From: an uncultured Lactococcus sp.
Lineage (GTDB): Bacteria; Bacillota; Bacilli; Lactobacillales; Streptococcaceae
Assembly: GCF_934191625.1 (NCBI RefSeq)
Contig: NZ_CAKPUG010000001.1
Location: 558,001-622,000, forward strand
Length of the DNA: 64,000 nucleotides
Direction of reading: 5' to 3'
The position numbers were made by a program, and so were the translations under genes. Of the stretch, positions 47,429-56,835 are shown piece after piece. Within the stretch, counting starts at the first letter, position 1. The number at the start of each line of letters is the position of its first letter. The notes beneath the pieces are model-generated. The model did not search any database and was not told the DNA's origin. It worked only from the letters and a program-made list of their open reading frames with translations.

Positions 47429-47993
47429 ATGTTTCTTTTTATGACTTTCACAAGCTATTCAACTATGGGCTGGCTTTGGGAGGTAGTCGATTGTTTTTTA
47501 ATATAAATGCTTTGTTTTCTGCGGTGCACTCTTAGGTCCGGAGTGCCCAGTATCTGGCTGCAGTAGCGCTGCGGTTCTTCTTTTAACAAGAGAAATTCAA
47601 AATTCCGATCATCTTTTTCTGCTCTATTTATCGTCTTAATTGTCACGCTTATTGAATATATCGGCAGCTGGATATGGAAAACTTGTTTAATATGAAGTTA
47701 TGGGATTATTCAAATCTTCCTTTGGATTTTCAAGGAAGGGTAGATCTTTCAAGTTCTTTATTTTGAGGTGTAGGTGGTTTGGTATTAATTAAGCTTATTC
47801 ATCCAGTTATCCCAATTTTTTTGAGGGGAGTACTAGCAGTGAAGCGACAGGCGATACACTTGTATTTATACTAGTGTTGCTGTTTTCAGCAGATTTACTT
47901 TCTATGTTTGTGTTTACGTTATCAGCTAAGAAAAATTTCATGTCCTTAGGAGATCAGAATCCTCCTAATATCAAAATTATTAAAAGACAGTAG
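47429..47993 (+). pseudogene. Remnant of a CmpB-type (DUF1113) ABC-transporter permease-like membrane protein
   Basis: The ATG at 47429 has a good ribosome-binding site (GTGGAG), and the fragments read like the family in shifting frames: FTSYSTMGWLWEVV, then GPECPVSG, LLLTREIQ, then IVTLIEYIGSWIWKTCL, LWDYSNLPLDFQGRVDLSSSLF, a TGA where Trp is expected, GVGGLVLIKLIHPVIPIF, and the tail to the TAG at 47991. At least three frameshifts and two stops interrupt it. It can make no full-length protein. The intact ancestor would have been a small polytopic membrane protein with the pattern of putative ABC permeases. Promoter and leader still look intact. Confidence 0.82.
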
Positions 47994-48097
47994 CCAGCCC
48001 TTAGCGTGTTATCTGAAGGCGAACGTTACAGAAAATTTTTAAAAAATCACGAAACACCTGTTGGCACATATTTATGGAGTCTGATATAATAAATAGT

Positions 48098-48943
48098 ATG
48101 AAAATAATTGATGGAAAAGCCCTTGCTGAAAAGATGCAAGAAGAACTCAAAAATAGAGTTATCAAACTGAAAGAACAAGGCATTCAGCCAGGACTCGCTG
48201 TCATTTTGATTGGAGAGAATCCAGCCAGCCAAGTTTATGTTCGAAATAAAGAGCGTGTAGCTGCAAAGCTTGGTTTTAAGTCAGAAGTGATTCGTCTCCC
48301 TGAAACAACGTCTGAAGCGGCGCTGTTAGAGCTTATTGAAAGCTTTAACGAGGATCACTCTTGGCACGGAATTCTTGTGCAGTTGCCGCTGCCTTCACAT
48401 ATATCAGAAGAAAAAGTCTTACTCGCGATTTCTCCTGAAAAAGATGTAGATGGCTTTCATCCAACAAATATGGGTAAATTGTGGAGCGGAGCGCCATTAA
48501 TGATTCCTTCAACACCAGCAGGAATCATGGAAATGTTCCGTGCCTATAATGTTGAACTTGCAGGAAAAAAAGCTGTTGTTGTGGGACGTTCCAATATCGT
48601 TGGAAAACCAATGGCTCAACTAATGATGATGGCTAATGCCACTGTCACCATTGCGCATTCACGTACAGAAAACCTTTCTGAGCTTACGCGTTCTGCAGAT
48701 ATTTTAGTCGTAGCCATTGGCCAAGACCGTTTTATCAAAGCAGAAGATGTAAAAGAAGGGGCAACAGTTATTGATGTCGGTATGAACCGTGATGAGAATG
48801 GAAAACTTCATGGAGATGTTGACTTTGAACAGGTGAAAGAAATTGCTGGTCTAATCACGCCAGTACCTGGAGGCGTGGGCCCGATGACAATCACTATGTT
48901 GATGGAACAGACTGTACGTGCAGCAGAAGCTTCTGTAAAATAA
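48098..48943 (+). CDS. folD: Methylenetetrahydrofolate dehydrogenase/cyclohydrolase
   Basis: Bifunctional enzyme of one-carbon metabolism. The 281-residue protein has the active-site Lys/Tyr region [21 protein letters not shown], the nucleotide-binding [11 protein letters not shown] and [12 protein letters not shown], all standard. The start is the ATG at 48098; the extended -10 TGaTATAAT (48082-48090) ends seven bases before it and no ribosome-binding site is present, so a leaderless mRNA is likely. The longer frame from 48074 would begin upstream of the promoter. Confidence 0.96.
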   Translation: MKIIDGKALAEKMQEELKNRVIKLKEQGIQPGLAVILIGENPASQVYVRNKERVAAKLGFKSEVIRLPETTSEAALLELIESFNEDHSWHGILVQLPLPSHISEEKVLLAISPEKDVDGFHPTNMGKLWSGAPLMIPSTPAGIMEMFRAYNVELAGKKAVVVGRSNIVGKPMAQLMMMANATVTIAHSRTENLSELTRSADILVVAIGQDRFIKAEDVKEGATVIDVGMNRDENGKLHGDVDFEQVKEIAGLITPVPGGVGPMTITMLMEQTVRAAEASVK

Positions 48944-49018
48944 AAAAGAAAATTTCGTCCAGATTTATTTACAAGTCAGTACATGTAGATAAGCAGTGGA
49001 TTTAGAAAGATTAAAGGC

Positions 49019-50272
49019 ATGACAGAGTATTTAACCGTATCAACTCTAACAAAATACTTAAAAGCAAAGTTTGACCGCGATCCATATTTGGAACGCGTTT
49101 ATTTGACCGGAGAAATTTCCAACTTTCGCCAACGTCCCAATCATCAATATTTTGCAATTAAAGACGAAAAGTCTGTCATACAAGCAACGATGTGGGCAGG
49201 CCAATTTAAAAAGCTTGATTTCAAACTTGAAGATGGAATGAAAGTGCTTGTAACAGGGCGTATCAGTCTCTATGCACCTTCAGGTTCTTATTCTATTAAT
49301 ATTGAAAATATTGTACCTGATGGTATCGGTGCTTTGGCAGTTAAGTTTGAACAGTTGAAGAAAAAGCTAACAGCGGAGGGATTATTTAATCCACAATGGA
49401 AGCAAGAGTTGCCGCTTTTTTCCAAAAAAATTGCAGTAATTACAAGCCCTTCTGGAGCTGTTATTCGAGACATTATTACTACCGTAAATCGCCGCTTTCC
49501 GATGAGTCAGATATTACTCTATCCGACAAAAGTTCAAGGCGCTGGCGCTGCGGAAGAAATCGCCGCAAATATTGAAGCAGTGAATAATCGATCTGATATC
49601 GATATCCTTATCGTTGGACGTGGGGGAGGATCTATCGAAGACCTTTGGTGCTTTAACGAAGAGATTGTCGTTCGTGCTATTTTTGAATCACGTATTCCCA
49701 TTATTTCTTCGGTTGGGCACGAGACAGACACGACCTTGGCGGATTTTGTTGCAGATCACAGAGCAGCTACGCCAACAGCCGCCGCCGAACTTGCAACTCC
49801 TAATACAAAACTAGATTTGCTGGCGTGGTCAAATGACCAAGAGCTTCGTATGAGAAATCGTGTAACACACCTCATCAAGGTCCAAAGAGAACGGGTGGAA
49901 AAGTTATCAAATTCGGTAGTTTTTCGTCAGCCGGAGCGTCTCTATGATGGACATATTCAGAAAATCGATCATCTCACGAGTCGTTTACAAAATCTAACTG
50001 AAACTAAGCTGAGTCGTGAGAAACATCGCTATGAACTAATATCAGGAAAACTAGTACCTGCTTTTGCAAAAAGCTATGAGCAAAAGAAAAATCAAGTTGA
50101 TAACTTGGTACAGGCCCTTCTGTTGATGGATATTAGTAAAATTAAGGCGCGTGGTTTTTCAGTGGTAACTGCGAATGATGGTAAAATTATAAAGAGTGTT
50201 CACGATGTTCGAGCTGGTGAGACAGTGAATATCGATTTAAGTGATGGTACCGTTCATGCAGAAATAAAGTAA
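49019..50272 (+). CDS. xseA: Exodeoxyribonuclease VII large subunit
   Basis: Degrades single-stranded DNA to small oligonucleotides. The 417 residues contain the N-terminal OB fold ([18 protein letters not shown]), the catalytic domain with [18 protein letters not shown] and [32 protein letters not shown] sequence, a long coiled coil and the C-terminal segment. The xseB gene follows after nine bases. The ribosome-binding site AAAGG is only one or two bases from the ATG, with AGAAAG a little further upstream. Confidence 0.96.
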   Translation: MTEYLTVSTLTKYLKAKFDRDPYLERVYLTGEISNFRQRPNHQYFAIKDEKSVIQATMWAGQFKKLDFKLEDGMKVLVTGRISLYAPSGSYSINIENIVPDGIGALAVKFEQLKKKLTAEGLFNPQWKQELPLFSKKIAVITSPSGAVIRDIITTVNRRFPMSQILLYPTKVQGAGAAEEIAANIEAVNNRSDIDILIVGRGGGSIEDLWCFNEEIVVRAIFESRIPIISSVGHETDTTLADFVADHRAATPTAAAELATPNTKLDLLAWSNDQELRMRNRVTHLIKVQRERVEKLSNSVVFRQPERLYDGHIQKIDHLTSRLQNLTETKLSREKHRYELISGKLVPAFAKSYEQKKNQVDNLVQALLLMDISKIKARGFSVVTANDGKIIKSVHDVRAGETVNIDLSDGTVHAEIK

Positions 50273-50281
50273 AGGATACAT

Positions 50282-50506
50282 ATGGCAACAAAAAAAGAAG
50301 CAAAATTTGAAGAAAATTTAGCAGAACTCGAAACAATTGTAAAAAAACTAGAAAGCGGAGACGTGGCTTTAGAAGACGCCATCTCTGAATTTCAAAAAGG
50401 AATGCTCCTTTCTGAAAAACTCAAAACAACATTAAATGAAGCTGAAAAAACACTAGTAAAAATCGTCGGTAAAGACGGTTCTGAAAGTGAGTTTATAGGA
50501 GAATAA
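50282..50506 (+). CDS. xseB: Exodeoxyribonuclease VII small subunit
   Basis: A 74-residue helical-hairpin protein that binds along the XseA coiled coil. [33 protein letters not shown] (split: [19 protein letters not shown], then [11 protein letters not shown]) is the typical family sequence. It follows xseA by nine bases and ends at a terminator. In many Firmicutes ispA would come next; here two other genes are between them. Confidence 0.95.
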   Translation: MATKKEAKFEENLAELETIVKKLESGDVALEDAISEFQKGMLLSEKLKTTLNEAEKTLVKIVGKDGSESEFIGE

Positions 50507-50534
50507 AAAGATTGCTTAGGCAATCTCTTTTTTG
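50507..50534 (+). terminator. Terminator of xseAB
   Basis: AGATTGC and GCAATCT with a TTAG loop, then CTTTTTT. Confidence 0.85.
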
Positions 50535-50613
50535 TTATGGCTTCCTGAATTAATTTTTTACATAAAGGTTTGGTGCTATAATAGCATTAACAAGTAAAAG
50601 CGAGGAAATAAAT

Positions 50614-51663
50614 ATGAAAGTTGTAGTAGCAATTGATTCTTTTAAGGGATCAGCCACGAGTGCCGAGTTAAACCAGGCAGTAAAAACTGCGATTTTATCT
50701 GTATTTCCCAAAATCAATGTTGAGACTTTTGAAATTGCTGATGGAGGAGAAGGAAGTGTGTCCGCTCTTCAATCTGGTTTAGGTGGGAAACTCATTAATG
50801 TTAAAACGGTTGATTTAATGCAACGCCCAATGCACGCCTCCTATTTACTCATCGATGATTGTTTGGCTGTGATTGAGGCAGCTGAGGTTGTCGGCATCGA
50901 TAAAATTAAACCTAATGAAAAGACAATCCAAGAAGCCACAACTTTTGGACTCGGTGCCTTATTGCTTGATGCTAAAAAAAGAGGAGCGACTGAGATAGTT
51001 TTAAGCCTGGGAGGGAGTGGCACATCTGATGGTGGGCTAGGGCTGCTGAAAGCTTTGGAAAAACAAGATTTTTCGGATATAAAAATTACCGGCTTAGCAG
51101 ATGTTACCAATGTTTACGCTGGTTCTGAAGGATATGCCAAAGTTTTTGGAAAGCAAAAAGGTGGGACAGCAGAAATTCTGGAACAACAGGATAGAGCTGC
51201 ACAAGCCTTTGTCCAAAAGATAAAAAAAGAAAGAAATATTGACTTACAAAAGATCCCAGGAACCGGCGCAGCTGGGGGGTTAGGGGGAGCTATTATCCTA
51301 TTAGGAGGCACACTTGAGCCTGGATTTAGTAAAATAGCTGAGCTTTTAAAGATTGAAGAAGGAATTAAAACAGCTGATTTAATTATTACAGGCGAAGGGC
51401 AAATGGATTTTCAAACAGCTAAGGGCAAAGTTCCGTTTGGAATGGCAAAACTGGGAGCGAAAAATAATGTACCCACCATTGCTTTCTGTGGCAGCGTAGC
51501 AGAAGATTTAGGAGAGATGAAAGAGATCCTGTTAGCAAGTTTCAGTATCCAGAAATCGGTTCTTCCCTTAGAGAAGGCAATGAAAAAAGATGTGACTTTG
51601 AAAAATATACAGCATTTAACTCAAAATGTGATTAAAATTTGGACTTATAAAAAAGATTTATAA
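50614..51663 (+). CDS. glxK: Glycerate kinase, GarK/GlxK family
   Basis: Phosphorylates D-glycerate to a phosphoglycerate that enters lower glycolysis. The 349-residue protein has the family start KVVVAIDSFKGSATSAELN and the blocks IADGGEGSVSALQ, LGGSGTSDGGLGLLKAL, PGTGAAGGLGGAIILLGG and ITGEGQMDFQTAKGKVP. No glycerate or glyoxylate genes are beside it. A TGcTATAAT near 50574 is its promoter and GCGAGGAAA its ribosome-binding site. Confidence 0.92.
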   Translation: MKVVVAIDSFKGSATSAELNQAVKTAILSVFPKINVETFEIADGGEGSVSALQSGLGGKLINVKTVDLMQRPMHASYLLIDDCLAVIEAAEVVGIDKIKPNEKTIQEATTFGLGALLLDAKKRGATEIVLSLGGSGTSDGGLGLLKALEKQDFSDIKITGLADVTNVYAGSEGYAKVFGKQKGGTAEILEQQDRAAQAFVQKIKKERNIDLQKIPGTGAAGGLGGAIILLGGTLEPGFSKIAELLKIEEGIKTADLIITGEGQMDFQTAKGKVPFGMAKLGAKNNVPTIAFCGSVAEDLGEMKEILLASFSIQKSVLPLEKAMKKDVTLKNIQHLTQNVIKIWTYKKDL

Positions 51664-51733
51664 GTCAATATTGTAATATTTGGGCTTCTTTAGAGTGTTT
51701 GATATAATAAAAATATAAAAGTAAGGAGAAACT

Positions 51734-51910
51734 ATGGATTTAAATAATCTTGTCGATAAAGCTAAAGACTTGGCTGCAAATGTGCCAGAAGATGTGAAAC
51801 AAAAAGCCGGAGATGTAGTGAGTGATCAGGTTGATAAATTAGCTCCTGAAAATCTCAAAGAGCAAGCACAAGGGTTGGTGGAAGGCCTAAAGGGTAAGCT
51901 TGGATTGTAA
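51734..51910 (+). CDS. Small hypothetical helical protein (58 aa)
   Basis: A short, charged, largely helical protein with the repeating pattern DKAKDLAANVPEDVKQKAGD and then LKEQAQGLVEGLKGKLGL. It resembles small stress-related or membrane-associated helical proteins in general, but I recognise no family. The coding signs are good: AAGGAGAAA five bases upstream, an extended -10 TGaTATAAT (51700-51708), and a strong terminator after it. It is a separate transcription unit between the glycerate kinase and ispA genes. Confidence 0.8.
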   Translation: MDLNNLVDKAKDLAANVPEDVKQKAGDVVSDQVDKLAPENLKEQAQGLVEGLKGKLGL

Positions 51911-51927
51911 AGCAGAGCCTATAAAAT

Positions 51928-51955
51928 AACGTTCTTTATTAAAGAACGTTTTTTT
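51928..51955 (+). terminator. Terminator of the 58-aa gene
   Basis: AACGTTCTTT and AAAGAACGTT with an ATT loop and seven T: ten pairs, no mismatch. Confidence 0.9.
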
Positions 51956-52034
51956 CATACAATTAGAAGTTTTATAGGTGATGTTATCTATTTTCTATTG
52001 GACATTATTTATGTGAAATGGGATAATATAACTA

Positions 52035-52886
52035 ATGATAACCGATATGAATAGGCTCAATCAAGAGCTGATAAAATTTTATAAAAATGCTGAAATTCCT
52101 CAACATCTTGCAGATGCTGTGACTTACTCACTTGCTGCAGGTGGCAAAAGAATTCGTCCGCTTTTGTTCCTCAAGATGTTAGAATCATTAGGAGTTACTC
52201 TAGAAACAGCGCATTATCAAGTGGCGACAACTGTTGAGATGATTCATGCAGGTAGCTTGATTCATGATGATCTACCGGCAATGGATAATGATGATTACCG
52301 CCGGGGGCAACTCACTAACCACAAAAAATTTGATGAAGCAACCGCAATATTGGCGGGAGATGCGCTCTTTTTAGATCCCTATTATCTGCTTTCTACAGCT
52401 TCTTTACCGGCTACAACCGTTGTTTCCTTAGTTAAAGAACTTTCTTTTGCAAGTGGTGCTTTGGGCATGGTTGCGGGACAAATTTTAGATATGGATGGCG
52501 AAGGAAAAACATTATCTCTAGAGCAAGTAAAGAAAATCCATCATTTAAAAACAGGGAGAATGTTAACCTTTCCTTTTGTTGCTGCTGGAATTATCGCGGA
52601 GCAGTCCGAAGAAGTAATTACAAAATTAAGAGAAATTGGTCAGAATCTAGGCTTAGCATTCCAAATACGTGACGATATTATTGATGTTACAGGAACATTT
52701 GAAGAAATAGGAAAAACGCCTGGAAAGGACCAAGCAGAAGAAAAGTCAACCTATGTGGCCTTACTTGGATTAGGCGGGGCGCAAGAAGCTTTAGAAAAAT
52801 TGTTGTCTACTGTGAAAAGTGATTTGGCACAGATAACGTCAAGTGCTGAAATAGTCGAAATTATAGAAAGTTTAGAAATAAAATGA
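52035..52886 (+). CDS. ispA: Polyprenyl (farnesyl diphosphate) synthase
   Basis: Condenses isopentenyl and allylic diphosphates into C15 (or similar) chains for undecaprenyl and quinone synthesis. The 283 residues contain the first aspartate-rich motif DDLPAMDNDDYRRG near residue 77 and the second DDIID near 215, with GGKRIRP. The chain-length residues before the first motif (MIHAGSLIH) fit a short-chain enzyme. The extended -10 TGgGATAAT (52019-52027) ends seven bases before the ATG, with no ribosome-binding site, so the operon probably begins with a leaderless message. Overlaps tlyA by four bases. Confidence 0.93.
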   Translation: MITDMNRLNQELIKFYKNAEIPQHLADAVTYSLAAGGKRIRPLLFLKMLESLGVTLETAHYQVATTVEMIHAGSLIHDDLPAMDNDDYRRGQLTNHKKFDEATAILAGDALFLDPYYLLSTASLPATTVVSLVKELSFASGALGMVAGQILDMDGEGKTLSLEQVKKIHHLKTGRMLTFPFVAAGIIAEQSEEVITKLREIGQNLGLAFQIRDDIIDVTGTFEEIGKTPGKDQAEEKSTYVALLGLGGAQEALEKLLSTVKSDLAQITSSAEIVEIIESLEIK

Positions 52887-53692
52887 AAGAAAGAGTAGAT
52901 GTTTTAGCAGCAAATCAAGGTTTGTTTGATACGCGAGAACAAGCAAAACGGGGAGTTATGGCTGGCTTAGTAGTAGATGCCAAGTCAGGGGAACGCTTTG
53001 ACAAACCAGGACAGAAGATAGAGGAATCCACAGAATTACGACTCAAAGGTGAAAAACTGAAGTATGTGAGTCGCGGTGGCTTGAAGTTAGAAAAAGCGCT
53101 TTCAGAGTTTGGGCTTTCTGTGGAAAATAAAATTTGCTTGGATATTGGTGCTTCAACTGGTGGTTTTACAGATGTTATGCTACAAAATGGTGCCAAACGT
53201 GTCTATGCTCTCGATGTCGGGACAAACCAACTGGCATGGAAACTTCGTAAAGACGAGCGTGTGGTGGTTATGGAACAGTTCAACTTCCGCAAGGCTGTCT
53301 TAGATGATTTTACGCAAGGACAACCTGAGTTTACTTCCATTGATGTGAGCTTTATCTCACTTGACTTGATTTTACCGCCTTTGTTTGATATTTTAGCTCA
53401 AGATGGTGATGTGGCTGCCTTGATCAAGCCACAGTTTGAAGCTGGTCGTGAGCAAGTGGGGAAAAATGGAATCATTAAAGATCCAAAAGTTCATAAGCAA
53501 ACTATTGAAAAAGTGATTCAGCACGCCTTGAGTACTGGCTTTTCAGTCAAAAATCTAACCTTTTCACCAATTAAAGGTGGAGCAGGTAATGTTGAATTTT
53601 TAGTACACTTAAAAAAAGAAGAGAATGCAACAATAGCACCTCTTGTTAATGTTGAAGATGTACTCCAAACAGAAAAGGAAACATTAGTATGA
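52883..53692 (+). CDS. tlyA: TlyA-family 2'-O-rRNA methyltransferase
   Basis: A 269-residue protein with an N-terminal S4 RNA-binding domain (RVDVLAANQGLFDTREQAKR) and a FtsJ-like methyltransferase domain with the SAM motif CLDIGASTGGFTDVMLQ and the catalytic region SIDVSFISLDLILP. Relatives methylate 16S and 23S rRNA; old names call it hemolysin. The ATGA overlaps on both sides show coupling with ispA and argR, the usual Firmicute order. Confidence 0.93.
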   Translation: MKERVDVLAANQGLFDTREQAKRGVMAGLVVDAKSGERFDKPGQKIEESTELRLKGEKLKYVSRGGLKLEKALSEFGLSVENKICLDIGASTGGFTDVMLQNGAKRVYALDVGTNQLAWKLRKDERVVVMEQFNFRKAVLDDFTQGQPEFTSIDVSFISLDLILPPLFDILAQDGDVAALIKPQFEAGREQVGKNGIIKDPKVHKQTIEKVIQHALSTGFSVKNLTFSPIKGGAGNVEFLVHLKKEENATIAPLVNVEDVLQTEKETLV

Positions 53693-54135
53693 GAAGAGAA
53701 GAACGCCTTGATTTCATTTCAAGCCTCATCACAACTAAAGAAGTACAAACTCAAGATGAGCTTGTACAAGAGCTTTTGGCTAACGATATTGATGTGACTC
53801 AAGCAACAGTTTCCCGTGATATTAAGTCACTCGCACTGATTAAGATTCCTGGAAGTCGTGGGGGGTATCGTTATGCCTTGCCGCAACAGCATGATGAAGA
53901 ACAAAAGGACCTTTTGCATAACGAGTTAGCCAATGAGGCCATTTTAGAATTGAAAATACACGATAATATGATTTCAATCACCGCTAAACCAGGAACAACC
54001 AGCGTGATTAAAAAAAGCCTTATAAATCGCTATAATAAGAAGATATTTTCTATTATGACAGACGATGACAGCATTTTAATTATTTGTGAAACAAGACGGC
54101 AAGCAAATACCGTTTATGACGAATTAAGTTTATAA
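53689..54135 (+). CDS. argR: Arginine repressor, ArgR/AhrC family
   Basis: Hexameric, arginine-sensing regulator of arginine synthesis and catabolism. 148 residues: an N-terminal winged helix (QATVSRDIKSLALIKIPG near residues 44-61), and a C-terminal oligomerisation and arginine-binding domain with ITAKPGTTSVIKKSL and IMTDDDSILIICE. Lactococci have two such proteins that act together; this recN-linked copy is one of them. Overlaps tlyA by four bases. Confidence 0.94.
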   Translation: MRREERLDFISSLITTKEVQTQDELVQELLANDIDVTQATVSRDIKSLALIKIPGSRGGYRYALPQQHDEEQKDLLHNELANEAILELKIHDNMISITAKPGTTSVIKKSLINRYNKKIFSIMTDDDSILIICETRRQANTVYDELSL

Positions 54136-54146
54136 AAGGAAAAAAT

Positions 54147-55811
54147 ATGCTACAAGAAATTTCTATCAAGAACTTTGCAATTATCGAAGAGATTCATCTT
54201 TCTTTTGAAAGCGGGATGACTATTTTGACTGGAGAGACCGGAGCTGGTAAATCAATCATTATTGATGCTATGGGACTTTTACTCGGTGGACGGAGCTCTA
54301 GCGATTTTGTCCGGACAGGTAAGGATAAGGCCGAAATTGAAGGTCTATTTTTTGCAGGGGAAAATGCGGAGTTGGATCAAAAGTTAGAAAACTTGGGCCT
54401 TGAAAGAAGTACTGAACTCATTTTACGCCGGGATATTTTTGCTAATGGGCGCTCTGTTTGTCGGGTGAATGGACAAATGGTGAATCTGACAACCTTACGT
54501 GAAATTGGCGAGCTTTTGGTTGACATTCACGGGCAACATGATAATCAAGAATTAATGAATGCTAAACATCACCTTCGACTTCTTGATGAGTTTGGTGATG
54601 AAAATTTTGAGCAAATTAAGGCAGAATACCAGGTCAAGTTTGAGCATTATAAAAAAATTCGTCAAGCACTTGAAACACGTCAAAAGAACGAACAAGAATT
54701 TGCTCAACGTATCGAAATCTTGCAGTTTCAAGTTGAAGAAATTGAAGCAGCTGAGATTGATTTAAAAGAAGATGAGCAATTGCAGGCCCGACGTGATAAG
54801 CTGAATAATGCTAAAAATATAGCCGATGCCCTAAATACAGCCTATGTTGCCTTGGATGATGAAGAAGGTGACTTTTCAAGTCTCAGTGGAATACGTACAG
54901 CTATGGCAGAACTCGAAAATGTTGCAGAGTTTGATCAAGATTATCAAGATTTGTCTGATAAAACGATGGATGCTTATTACTTACTTGAGGAAGTTTCAAC
55001 CAAGTTATCAACAGCAATTGAAGGTATTGAGTTTAATCCCACAGAACTTTTGCAAATCGAAGAGAGAATTCTCACTTTGAATACCTTGCGAAAAAAATAT
55101 GGTCCAGAACTCTCTGACGTATTGAAAACCTTGGAAAAAATCCAACTTGAACTCTCAGATTTGATGGGTGGAACAGAAAATAGTGAGAGTCTTGAAGAAG
55201 CACTGAAAGAAGCACAAGCAGAACTATTAATTGCAAGTGAACATCTTAACACAGCACGTCATGCGATAGCGAAAGAATTAGAAACAGACATTAAAAAGGA
55301 GCTTGCAGATCTTTATATGGAAAAAGCCGATTTTTCTGTACAGTTTGAGAGTGGAAAATTCTCAAGCAAGGGGAATGAGCAAGTAGAATTTTATATTCAG
55401 ACTAATCCAGGGGAGGGTTTCAAACCCTTAGCTAAAACGGCTTCAGGAGGCGAACTTTCACGCTTGATGCTTGCTATTAAATCAAGTTTCTCCAGACGGG
55501 AAAATAAAACATCGATTGTATTCGATGAGGTAGATACAGGTGTATCTGGGCGAGTAGCACAAGCTATTGCGCAAAAAATTTATAAAATCGCCCAAGCGGG
55601 TCAAGTTTTAGCTATCTCACATTTACCCCAGGTAGTGGCTATTGCCGATACACAATTTTATATTGAAAAAGCATCCACAGATGATGTTACAACTTCAACA
55701 GTGAGAAAATTGAAGCTGGAAGAGCGGGTCGAAGAGGTGGCAAAAATGTTAGCCGGAGATGACATAACTGTAGAAGCAATTGCGCAAGCAAAACGATTAT
55801 TAATGAAATGA
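54147..55811 (+). CDS. recN: DNA repair ATPase RecN
   Basis: SMC-like protein acting early in double-strand break repair. The 554 residues contain Walker A (LTGETGAGKSIIIDAM), two long coiled-coil arms (about residues 150-360), the ABC signature TASGGELSRLMLAIK and Walker B SIVFDEVDTGVSG. It ends the ispA-tlyA-argR-recN operon; the DUF805 gene follows after seven bases and may be cotranscribed. Confidence 0.96.
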   Translation: MLQEISIKNFAIIEEIHLSFESGMTILTGETGAGKSIIIDAMGLLLGGRSSSDFVRTGKDKAEIEGLFFAGENAELDQKLENLGLERSTELILRRDIFANGRSVCRVNGQMVNLTTLREIGELLVDIHGQHDNQELMNAKHHLRLLDEFGDENFEQIKAEYQVKFEHYKKIRQALETRQKNEQEFAQRIEILQFQVEEIEAAEIDLKEDEQLQARRDKLNNAKNIADALNTAYVALDDEEGDFSSLSGIRTAMAELENVAEFDQDYQDLSDKTMDAYYLLEEVSTKLSTAIEGIEFNPTELLQIEERILTLNTLRKKYGPELSDVLKTLEKIQLELSDLMGGTENSESLEEALKEAQAELLIASEHLNTARHAIAKELETDIKKELADLYMEKADFSVQFESGKFSSKGNEQVEFYIQTNPGEGFKPLAKTASGGELSRLMLAIKSSFSRRENKTSIVFDEVDTGVSGRVAQAIAQKIYKIAQAGQVLAISHLPQVVAIADTQFYIEKASTDDVTTSTVRKLKLEERVEEVAKMLAGDDITVEAIAQAKRLLMK

Positions 55812-55818
55812 GGAGAAT

Positions 55819-56778
55819 ATGCTTAATTTGAAAGAGTTTAAACAATCCTATCAAAAATTTTGGTTAGGTTATATTTCTTTTAAAGAACGAACCAGTCGTA
55901 AAGATTATTGGCTCGCAATGTTAGGACACCTTTTAATCTCAATTGCTCTACTTGCCTTAGCTACTTTATTTCATCTTTTATCAAGTGATGTCTTACCAGA
56001 TTTGTGGTCTGTATTTTCATATTTTTTCATTGCTTTATGGGGATGCTATGGTTTAATTGCCTTTTGCCCTTTCTTAGCCATAGCCGTACGCCGTTTCCGT
56101 GATGCTGGACTTCCTTGGGAATTGATTTTTGTACTTTTAGCTCCTTTGGGTGGTTTATTTGGTGTTCTTATTTTGAATGCCTTGCCTGCAGCTCGATCTA
56201 CAGCTGACTTACCAGAATTTGCAGAACCAGCTTATGGGCAAGCACGGATAGAAGAAAACGGTCAAGAGAACTTTTTACAAGCAATAAAAAACTATTTTAA
56301 AGGCTATGTTTCATTCAGAGGAAGGACAAGTCGTTTGAGTTTTTGGTTTGTTCAACTTATATTTGCTCTAGTATTTGCAGTTCTAGGAGTGATGTATGTT
56401 GGTGTACATTTCTTTGACAATGTCCTCTTTGGAGGTGTATTTATTGCGACTTGGATGATGTTATCCCTTTTCTTTCTTATCAGTGTTGCCTTCTTGTTAC
56501 CTACACTTGCACTATTTACACGTCGCTTCCGTGATGTTGGTTTGTCCAACTATGGAATTGGTTTAATCTTCTTTGTGGCTTTATCCTTGTTCTTATTAAT
56601 CATTATAAGTCATGCTGTAGATGCAGCCAGCTTTGGAATTCATGATTTTTCATTACTCAACTACCTGCTCTTCCTTGCTGACTTCGTCTTCGTGATTATC
56701 CTTCTCTTTGTTTTGGTTCAAGACAAAGATCAACTTTTACAAAAGGAAAAAACACTTCTATTTAGAAGGAAAGGCTGA
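55819..56778 (+). CDS. Membrane protein with two tandem DUF805 domains
   Basis: A 319-residue integral membrane protein made of two similar halves. Each opens with the DUF805 pattern: FWLGYISFKERTSRKDYWLAML (split: GYISFKERTSRKDYW) near residue 17 and GYVSFRGRTSRLSFWF near residue 163, and each ends its helices with RRFRDAGLPW or RRFRDVGLSN. Single-domain DUF805 proteins are common; a fused pair indicates internal duplication. The function is unknown. Start behind GAGGAGAA; terminator overlaps the stop. Confidence 0.85.
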   Translation: MLNLKEFKQSYQKFWLGYISFKERTSRKDYWLAMLGHLLISIALLALATLFHLLSSDVLPDLWSVFSYFFIALWGCYGLIAFCPFLAIAVRRFRDAGLPWELIFVLLAPLGGLFGVLILNALPAARSTADLPEFAEPAYGQARIEENGQENFLQAIKNYFKGYVSFRGRTSRLSFWFVQLIFALVFAVLGVMYVGVHFFDNVLFGGVFIATWMMLSLFFLISVAFLLPTLALFTRRFRDVGLSNYGIGLIFFVALSLFLLIIISHAVDAASFGIHDFSLLNYLLFLADFVFVIILLFVLVQDKDQLLQKEKTLLFRRKG

Positions 56779-56795
56779 AATATTCAGTCTTTTTT
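56769..56795 (+). terminator. Terminator of the recN-DUF805 unit
   Basis: AAGGCTGAA and TTCAGTCTT with an ATA loop; T tract of six. Confidence 0.8.
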
Positions 56796-56835
56796 GCTAT
56801 AATAAATAAAATCACTAAAGAAATAAGGATATGTT

